From positions 1 to 11,358 of the forward strand of contig CAZDYP010000171.1 in assembly GCA_964509505.1 (NCBI GenBank): a stretch of 11,358 bases of DNA. The letters run 5' to 3'. Source of the stretch: CAZDYP01 sp964509505 (lineage in GTDB: Bacteria > Chloroflexota > Anaerolineae > JACRMK01). Positions 6,601-11,358 of this stretch are shown here, one piece after another (position 1 is the first letter of the stretch; the number at the start of each line of letters is the position of its first letter). The notes under the pieces are model-generated. The model did not search any database, had not been told where the DNA came from, and saw only the letters and a list, made by a program, of their open reading frames with translations. Both the position numbers and the translations under genes were made by a program.

Positions 6601-7043
6601 AGGGCGAGGCGCAAACGTTCCTCGCTCTCGCGCAAAGAAACGCGCGCGCGGCGGCGTTCGCGGCGCATTTCAGCTTCGCGCAGCTCGCGTTGCACCGCAG
6701 GCGCCAAGCGCGCGAGCTGCCCTTTCATCAAGTAATCGCTCGCGCCGCCTTTCATCGCCGCGACTGCAATATCTTCGCCTACGGTGCCCGAAATCAAAAT
6801 GAAGGGCACGTCCAGTCCACTCTGATTGAGCAATTTCAAGGCGTCAAGGCCGTTGAGCTGGGGCAGCGAAAAATCAGAGAGGATAATGTCCCACGTCTGT
6901 GTCTCCAACGCCTCACGCAAAGCTGCTAAGGTTTCGACGCGCTGGGTGAACACATCGTAATCGCCGCGCCGCAATTCACGCGCAGCCAACAGCGCATCAT
7001 CTTCAGAATCTTCGATAATGAGCGCTCGCAACTTCGGTTTCAT
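3675..7043 (-). CDS. Multi-sensor response regulator REC-PAS-GAF(x4)-HD-GYP, c-di-GMP phosphodiesterase
   Basis: 1122 residues. Residues 5-122 are a receiver with acidic pocket E11/D12, phospho-acceptor D57 (ILSDFSLP) and K107 (YLMKG). About 140-258 is a PAS/PAC domain ending GTLADITARK. Four GAF domains follow at about 275-432, 450-600, 610-765 and 775-925. The C-terminus (about 940-1115) is a complete HD-GYP domain: H963 (EGHTRRV), H995-D996 (LLHDIGKMGVP), H1024, H1048/H1049 (CHHEKWDGTGYP) and D1077/D1080 (VVDVWDAL). It should hydrolyse c-di-GMP, gated by phosphorylation and by ligands of the PAS/GAF array. No membrane segments, so cytosolic. The ATG at 7043 is chosen because the receiver begins there; the in-frame extension to 7211 would translate hairpin-rich non-coding DNA. 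A weak ACGAG precedes the ATG. Downstream of a kinase and receiver on the same strand, it is a plausible output of that kinase. Confidence 0.92.
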   Translation of the reverse strand: MKPKLRALIIEDSEDDALLAARELRRGDYDVFTQRVETLAALREALETQTWDIILSDFSLPQLNGLDALKLLNQSGLDVPFILISGTVGEDIAVAAMKGGASDYLMKGQLARLAPAVQRELREAEMRRERRRARVSLRESEERLRLALDAAGMGTWDMNAQTLAVTWSGKVDELFGMRSGEFARTYEAYLALMPDADRVVVRQLVAEFWQDQRESAMFEHRISWPDGSTHWLEVHAQLYCDETGNALRVAGTLADITARKQSEASLQRYAARMEILHEIDRAILAAQSAEEITAAALSRIRRLVSCLRAIVVQMDLQAQEGVVLMVSAENDTPLKVGSRVPFGIMSEQTWTHMRQRQPEIIDDLSQLPALSLNDQALLAEGVRTCVRIPLSFHDELIGVLSLLDTKPRAFTAEDIEIAAEVANQLAIALQQARLRADTAEALRREQQLNEITRTISSALDLPTVLQTITRLTAELIGVEVSVISLLEGNGQYLAPLYAHNLPLGVNPRRQARDEGVSWRVIDQRAAIIVNHYPTHPQAIPDLIAAGVQSVLHAPILAGETVLGVLGLYYTTAGRRFSDRDRALVESIGRQAGIAIQNARLFETEQHRVALLTALHEISLDIGAELNLAELLQTILERATRLLKVNTGGFYLLRPESQQLELAAASGTDYKGLRLRVGEGVAGQVAQTGDPLIVADYAQWPQRAEVFADSTFHAVVGVPVKWQQQVRGVIVLEDARPNRFTSDDVSIVRLLADQAAVAIQNAQLFEATRRQLSELTLLQASAMAGAISEDEDRLIETTTRIVSTSLFPDMCGVWLLDESAGILRLHSSQRGLRGDIQPLTIPLGKGITGAVAERRQAWRVPDVRWEPSYIVSHPDMRSELCVPMKAGDQLIGVFNVESAKVDMFSEADERLLSTLAGQLATAIARIRAAAEVRKLNAELIAAYDATLEGWSHALDLRDKDTEGHTRRVTEMALRLAEAMGLPEVALQIVRRGALLHDIGKMGVPDSILHKPGPLTDEEWIVMRRHPQHAYDMLAAIHYLEAALDIPYCHHEKWDGTGYPRGLRGEEIPLAARLFAVVDVWDALSFDRPYRAAWPAPRVRDYIRSRAGTHFDPRVVEVFLQLIP

Positions 7044-7058
7044 AACTCGTTCATGGCG

Positions 7059-7091
7059 GGTGTAGGACAAGTTTTTAACTTGTCCTACACC
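7059..7091. repeat. 33-base perfect hairpin just upstream of the HD-GYP gene
   Basis: A 15-base arm GGTGTAGGACAAGTT (7059-7073), a 3-base loop TTT and the exact reverse complement AACTTGTCCTACACC (7077-7091). The stem ends 15 bases before the HD-GYP ATG, so it would lie in that gene's mRNA leader. No U-tract follows on either strand, so it is not an intrinsic terminator. Its perfection in non-coding DNA suggests a REP/MITE-like dispersed element or a leader hairpin affecting mRNA stability or translation. Confidence 0.8.
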
Positions 7092-7174
7092 TACGCTCCA
7101 TACTCGTATTAATTTTTTTAAACCTTTGGGCTCTACCGACTTGAATGTAGCATGGCTCGCGCGGGACTCCCGTT

Positions 7175-7209
7175 GGTCGCACATGCCGCGCCCAACAGCC
7201 GATGCGACC
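7175..7209. repeat. Imperfect hairpin in the receiver / HD-GYP intergenic region
   Basis: Seven-base arms GGTCGCA and TGCGACC enclose 21 G/C-rich bases. It lies downstream of the receiver gene (stop at 7267) and could protect its 3' end, but it has no T-tract. Weak evidence of function. Confidence 0.3.
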
Positions 7210-7266
7210 ATCCGCCTTGAGCATTTTACAACAACGCCAGCAGAGCCGTTATGCTTAAATGAACCC

Positions 7267-7695
7267 TTACAGCGTCGGCGGCACCTCGTTCAAGACGACC
7301 CAATATAGCCCTAGTTGTCGCACTGCTTCCACGAACTGATTGAAGTCAACGGGCTTACGCACATAAGAGTTCGCGCCCAAACTGTAGCTGCTGACCAAGT
7401 CTTGTTCTTCTTTGGACGAGGTCAGGATGACCACAGGCACTAGGCGAGTGCGCGGGTCGGCGCGCAAACGGTGCAACACTTCGAGCCCATCCACCTTGGG
7501 CAACTTCAGGTCCAGCAAAATCACCGCGGGTCGTATGCGCTGCGCCTCGTCGCGTTCCAGCAAGTAAGCGAGGGCTTCCGCGCCATCGCGGGCGACAATG
7601 ACCTCGTTCAAGATGTGATTTTTCTTCAATGCGCGAATGGCCAGCGCCTCGTCGTCGGGGTTGTCTTCAACCAGCAAAATAATTTTGTCCGCCAT
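7267..7695 (-). CDS. Stand-alone receiver, Rcp1/CheY-like response regulator
   Basis: 142 residues, a single receiver domain with no output domain. The full phosphorylation set is visible: acidic pair E10/D11 in LLVEDNPDDE, phospho-acceptor D62 in ILLDLKLPKVDG, T92 in ILTSS and K114 in VRKPVDF. The EDNPDDE start and the RKPVDFNQF ending are typical of the Rcp1-like regulators that partner phytochrome-type and multi-sensor kinases. It would accept phosphate from the overlapping kinase and pass the signal by protein contact or act as a phosphate sink; its target is unknown. The ATG at 7695 has AGGAG (7702-7706) six bases upstream, inside the end of the kinase gene; the two genes overlap by 29 bases in different frames, suggesting coupled translation. 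Confidence 0.93.
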   Translation of the reverse strand: MADKIILLVEDNPDDEALAIRALKKNHILNEVIVARDGAEALAYLLERDEAQRIRPAVILLDLKLPKVDGLEVLHRLRADPRTRLVPVVILTSSKEEQDLVSSYSLGANSYVRKPVDFNQFVEAVRQLGLYWVVLNEVPPTL

Positions 7696-10600
7696 GATTC
7701 GCTCCTGTAATGTTTGATTCCGTCAAGGTGAAATAGAATGTCGCACCCTGCCCGACTGCGCCCTCTGCCCACACATGCCCGCCGTGCCGATGGATGATGC
7801 GTTGCACGATGGCAAGACCGATGCCTGTGCCGCTGTATTCCGTCAAGGCGTGCAGGCGTTGGAACGCGCCGAACAACTTGCTCGCGTATGCCATATCGAA
7901 ACCCGCGCCGTTGTCGCGCACGAAATACGTTGTGTGACCGTCGCGCACCACAGCGCCCAGCTCGATGCGCGCCTGCGTTTGCTTGCTCGTAAATTTCCAC
8001 GCATTGCCTAACAAATTCGCTAACACAATCTGCAACAACCGCGCATCGCCCTGCCCGTGCAAGCCTGCGGCGATGACGACTTCGACCACGCGCTGCGGTT
8101 CGGCGTGTTGCAGCTCGGCGACGACGCCCTGCGCCAATGCGCTGAGGTCAACCAGCTCCTGGCGCAATTCGGCGCGTGTGATGCGCGAGAGGTTGAGCAA
8201 GTCGTCAATCAGCTGCCCCATGCGTTGCGTCGCCGCGCGCACCCGCCGCAGATAATCTTGCCCATCCACGTCGAGCTGGTCTTCGTAATCTTCGAGCAGC
8301 GCTTGGCTGAAGCCGTCAATGCTACGCAAGGGCGAGCGCAAGTCGTGTGAGACCGAATATGAAAATGCTTCCAACTCTTTGTTGGCTGCTTCCAACTGCG
8401 CCGTGCGTTCTTGCACACGCTGTTCCAGTTCGGCGTTGAGCTGCCGTAGCGCTGCCTCAGCCCGCAAACGTTCAATGGCGGGTGCGAGTTGCCCAGCCAA
8501 GGTCAGCAGCAAGCGTTCATCTGCTTCGCTGAAGGCATCCAGCTGCGCGCTTTCGATATTGATCACGCCCAACACATGCTCGCCCACCTTGAGTGGCACG
8601 CACAGTTCAGACAGCGTCATCGCTCCGCCCGCCACATAGGTTGGCTCTTGGCGCACGTCGGGCACGCGCCAGGGCTGCCCACGTTGCGCCACTGTGCCTG
8701 TGATGCCGCGCCCTAACGGCACCACGTAGCGTTTGCTCTCTTCGCTGACCGCACGCGCGGCCGCCGCCATCCGCAAGACGCCTGCCGACGTATCCAGCAA
8801 CATAATCGAGCCCCGACCGTGGAAAAGTGTGTCGCCAATGGTGAGCATCACCCGTTCCAACAAGCTCGCCTCGGTTTCTGACTCCGTGCCTGCCTGCGCC
8901 ACCGCTTGCAAGACGGTGAGCTCGGAGAGTTGTCGGCGGGTCGCTTCAAACAACTGTGCGTTCAAGATCGCCGCGGCCGCTTGATCCGCAAACAGGCGGG
9001 CCATTTCGATCTCGGGCTGGCCGAATCGTCCCACCCGTTCGTCCAAGAGATTGATGACGCCTAGCACCTGACCTCGCCATTTGATGGGCATGCCCAGCAC
9101 GGAGCGATAAGGCAGCTCAGGTCCATCAATCACTCGCTCAGGCCATTGGGAGTAGTCGGGCACCACGAGCAATTCACCACGTTGAAAGACCTGTCCTCCA
9201 ATGCCCTGACCTTCGTTCAAGTAGGAGACTAGGTACGTGGGAGCTAAGCCATGGCTCACCACCAGCTTGAGCCTAGTGCGCTGGGGCTCGGCCAGATACA
9301 GCACGCTCATCGTCACGCCCTCTAAACGCATGAGGCGCTCGACAATGGTATGCAGTAACTCAGACAAATCCAGCTGCGTGCTTAGGTCAAGGCCATTTTC
9401 GTGCAGAGCCGTTAAAAGCGCGACGCGCCGCTCGAGCTCGGCGTTGAGCCGACGCAGGGCTTGTTCGGCGCGCAGGCGTTCCAACGCCGTCGCCAGCTGC
9501 CCAGCCACCGCCACGAGCAGTCGTTCGTCGGCTTCACTGAACGCATTCAGGCTGGGACTTTCGACGTTGATGACGCCGAGCACTTGACTACTGCCTTTGA
9601 GCGGCACGCACAGTTCCGAGAGGGTCTCGGGTGTGGACGCGCGATAGACGGGTTCAAGCCGCACATCAGGTACGCGCATCAGTTGTCCGCTCGCAGCCAC
9701 CGTACCCGTAATGCCTTGCCCCAGCGGCACGAGGTCTTGCATGCGTTCCGCGCTGATGCCGCGCGAGGAGGGATGCACATACAAACCGCTGCGGTTCTCG
9801 TTCAACAGCAACACACCACACTGCTCTTGAAGGAACGCGTGGCTGATGATCGGCGTCGCGTACATCAGCAAATCGTCCTCGCTCTCGACGGCGGCGCCCA
9901 CGGTCGCTACCGCTTGCAAGACGGTGAGCTCAGTCAGTTGCCGTTGTGTGGCTTCGAATAACTGCGCGTTCCGAATGGCGACGCCCGCTTGTTGCCCGAT
10001 GGATTCAGCCAACGCGACATCGCGTTCTGTGAAGCGGCGCTCCGATGTCATGTGAAACAGCCCTAACACACCTAACACCGTCTCACCGGCTATCAGTGGC
10101 ACGCCCAAGAAGGCTTGCACGCCCGCGTTGATCCAAGCAGGCAGTGCCTTCGGGTGCGTTTTGTAATCAGCCAGCAAAATCGGTTTGCCTATGGCGACGA
10201 TGTCCCACGCCAAGCCCGTGCCTTTCGGCACCACTTGCGGCGACACATCCGCACGATAGTTGAATGTGTAAGCGAACATCTCGCCATTGGGCGATAGCAC
10301 AGCCATCGAGCTCTCGCCTGCGCCCACCAACTCCACCGCCAAACGCACAACTTGGCGCAAGAGTGTCGGCAAGTCGAGGGTGCTGCTGATGGTGTGTGCG
10401 ACTTCGTTCAATTGTTGCTCGCGCCGCAACGCCTCACTCGTTTCTGCATACAAACGCGCCTGCTGAATAGCAATCGCCAATTGGTCGGCGACTTCGGCGG
10501 CAATCTCGATATGCTCAGGCGTATAGACATTGGGCTCGCCTGCGCTCAACACCAACGCGCCAACCAGCCCGCCATGAAACTGCAAGGGGAGCAAGAGGCG

Positions 10601-11358
10601 GGCGCGCACACCTTCAAGCAGTAGCTGCTCATCAACCACTGTGCGCGGCGTGAACGTCAAGAGGTCGGGAATGAGACGCGGGCGGCCCTGGCGCAGGTCG
10701 GTTACATCGCCGATGGCTGCCAACGGGATACGCGCGCCCGTCGGGAAGCGCGTCTCGCCCTTGACGCTGTTTACCAGGATGAACAACTGTTGAGCCTGAA
10801 AGTCAAAGAGCGAGACAGTCGCGCGCAGGCAAGGTACTAATTGACGGATGCCTTGCAACGCGGCCGCCGCAATCTCCTCCGGTGAGCGCGCGGTTAAAAT
10901 TGCGCTGTCAATCTCGCGCAAGATTTCGAGCCGTGTGGTATAACGACGCAAGGTGTCTTCCGCTTGCTTGCGCGCAGTAATGTCCTGAGTGGCTACGAGA
11001 ATACACTGTTCACCATTCACAGTAATGGATTCAACCGCTAACGTCACCAGCCCCAACTCACCTGATTGCTTGCGGAATGATGCTTCATAATCGCGCACGA
11101 ACCCTTGCGTGGTGAGCCGCGCTAACAGTTGCGCACGCTCCTCAGGTTTAGCCCACACACCCAATTCGAGCGAGGTGCGCCCGATGACCTCTGCGCGGCT
11201 ATAGCCCGTCATGGCGCAAAACGCCTCATTCACTTCCAAATAACGCCCATCGGAGAAACGGCTGAGCGTAATACCGATAGGGCTGGCGTGAAAGACTTTG
11301 TGGAATTTTTCTTCGGAGGCGCGCAGCGCTTCTTCGGCGCGTTTGCGCGTGGTGATGT
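7667..11358 (-). CDS. Hybrid-sensor histidine kinase PAS-GAF(x5)-HisKA-HATPase, 5' end outside window
   Basis: 1229 residues are visible; the frame is open to the window edge, where it begins ITTRKRAEEAL, the usual exit of a preceding PAS/PAC domain, so more sensor lies outside. Counting from there: PAS at about 13-130, GAF domains at about 145-300, 315-467, 476-629, 644-804 and 814-967, a short coiled coil (967-995), HisKA with phospho-accepting H1004 (YSVSHDLRSPLRSIDGF), and HATPase with N-box N1114/N1118 (NLLGNAWKFT), G1 D1148 (RDNGAGFD) and G2 1176-1180 (GTGIGLAIV). All kinase motifs are intact. The HisKA sequence is of the phytochrome-like class. No membrane segment is visible, so it is probably soluble and senses internal signals; no chromophore-binding Cys motif was recognised. 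The last 18 or so residues (after TLTE) are read from the receiver's ribosome-binding site and start, so are probably not functional. A TTG at 11239 lies inside the PAS domain and is not the start. Confidence 0.93.
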   Translation of the reverse strand, partial: ITTRKRAEEALRASEEKFHKVFHASPIGITLSRFSDGRYLEVNEAFCAMTGYSRAEVIGRTSLELGVWAKPEERAQLLARLTTQGFVRDYEASFRKQSGELGLVTLAVESITVNGEQCILVATQDITARKQAEDTLRRYTTRLEILREIDSAILTARSPEEIAAAALQGIRQLVPCLRATVSLFDFQAQQLFILVNSVKGETRFPTGARIPLAAIGDVTDLRQGRPRLIPDLLTFTPRTVVDEQLLLEGVRARLLLPLQFHGGLVGALVLSAGEPNVYTPEHIEIAAEVADQLAIAIQQARLYAETSEALRREQQLNEVAHTISSTLDLPTLLRQVVRLAVELVGAGESSMAVLSPNGEMFAYTFNYRADVSPQVVPKGTGLAWDIVAIGKPILLADYKTHPKALPAWINAGVQAFLGVPLIAGETVLGVLGLFHMTSERRFTERDVALAESIGQQAGVAIRNAQLFEATQRQLTELTVLQAVATVGAAVESEDDLLMYATPIISHAFLQEQCGVLLLNENRSGLYVHPSSRGISAERMQDLVPLGQGITGTVAASGQLMRVPDVRLEPVYRASTPETLSELCVPLKGSSQVLGVINVESPSLNAFSEADERLLVAVAGQLATALERLRAEQALRRLNAELERRVALLTALHENGLDLSTQLDLSELLHTIVERLMRLEGVTMSVLYLAEPQRTRLKLVVSHGLAPTYLVSYLNEGQGIGGQVFQRGELLVVPDYSQWPERVIDGPELPYRSVLGMPIKWRGQVLGVINLLDERVGRFGQPEIEMARLFADQAAAAILNAQLFEATRRQLSELTVLQAVAQAGTESETEASLLERVMLTIGDTLFHGRGSIMLLDTSAGVLRMAAAARAVSEESKRYVVPLGRGITGTVAQRGQPWRVPDVRQEPTYVAGGAMTLSELCVPLKVGEHVLGVINIESAQLDAFSEADERLLLTLAGQLAPAIERLRAEAALRQLNAELEQRVQERTAQLEAANKELEAFSYSVSHDLRSPLRSIDGFSQALLEDYEDQLDVDGQDYLRRVRAATQRMGQLIDDLLNLSRITRAELRQELVDLSALAQGVVAELQHAEPQRVVEVVIAAGLHGQGDARLLQIVLANLLGNAWKFTSKQTQARIELGAVVRDGHTTYFVRDNGAGFDMAYASKLFGAFQRLHALTEYSGTGIGLAIVQRIIHRHGGHVWAEGAVGQGATFYFTLTESNITGANHGGQNYFAG
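7702..7706 (-). promoter_or_regulatory. Ribosome-binding site of the receiver gene, inside the kinase gene
   Basis: AGGAG on the minus strand, six bases before the receiver ATG (7695) and 33 bases before the kinase stop codon. It supports the receiver start and a translational coupling between kinase and receiver. Confidence 0.7.

Larger units (their letters stand above)
7044..7266. other. Intergenic region between receiver and HD-GYP genes
   Basis: 223 bases, no gene. It holds a near-perfect hairpin (7059-7091), a weaker inverted repeat (GGTCGCA 7175-7181 with TGCGACC 7203-7209) and an A/T-rich stretch (about 7108-7122). No convincing minus-strand -35/-10 pair was found, so the HD-GYP gene may be expressed by read-through from the kinase/receiver unit or from a promoter I cannot recognise. 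A mini-frame ATGAACGAGTTATGA (minus, start at 7054) overlaps the HD-GYP start codon. Confidence 0.6.

Noticed and set aside
7044..7211. N-terminal extension of the HD-GYP protein from ATG 7211
   Set aside because: The extra 56 residues match no part of a receiver domain and would be translated from hairpin-rich DNA; the receiver starts properly at 7043.

Overview
This is an 11.4 kb piece of a bacterial draft assembly. It is probably a metagenome-derived contig, because it carries a 100-N scaffold gap whose two flanks are the same 55 bases. Gene content suggests Chloroflexota (Anaerolineae-like): very large soluble multi-GAF signalling proteins, an Rcp1-like response regulator, and MNT/HEPN remnants. 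That assignment is inference from family habits; no rRNA or marker gene is present.

Layout, left to right. Positions 1-422 hold no convincing gene, but contain a good sigma70-type promoter with a palindrome over its -10 box and a possible attI-like core, all upstream of a full-length integron integrase (423-1376, +). After a roughly 400-base non-coding stretch comes a minus-strand M24-family (creatinase / Xaa-Pro peptidase fold) gene (1773-3124). It is interrupted only by the false assembly gap: collapsing the gap and one 55-base copy restores a 398-residue protein. Its metal-ligand positions are largely replaced, so it may be a creatinase-like hydrolase rather than a metallopeptidase. To its right lie divergent promoter-like sequences, then the decayed remains of an MNT nucleotidyltransferase / HEPN toxin-antitoxin pair (3307-3661, +), both with the catalytic centre deleted.

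The right two thirds is a minus-strand signalling cluster, transcribed right to left: a large PAS-GAF(x5)-HisKA-HATPase histidine kinase whose 5' end lies off the window (7667 to beyond 11358), a stand-alone CheY/Rcp1-like receiver overlapping it by 29 bases (7267-7695), and, after 223 non-coding bases with a near-perfect 33-base hairpin, a REC-PAS-GAF(x4)-HD-GYP protein (3675-7043). The kinase and the HD-GYP protein share the same ordered PAS-GAF sensory module. This suggests duplication of one array onto two outputs: phosphotransfer and cyclic-di-GMP breakdown. The kinase could feed phosphate to one or both receivers, which would link its signal to c-di-GMP level.

I do not see a wholly new system. 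The most interesting points are the integron integrase with its promoter/operator and no recognisable cassette array on its right, the metal-site-degenerate M24 enzyme, the MNT-HEPN fossil, and the duplicated GAF sensory array.
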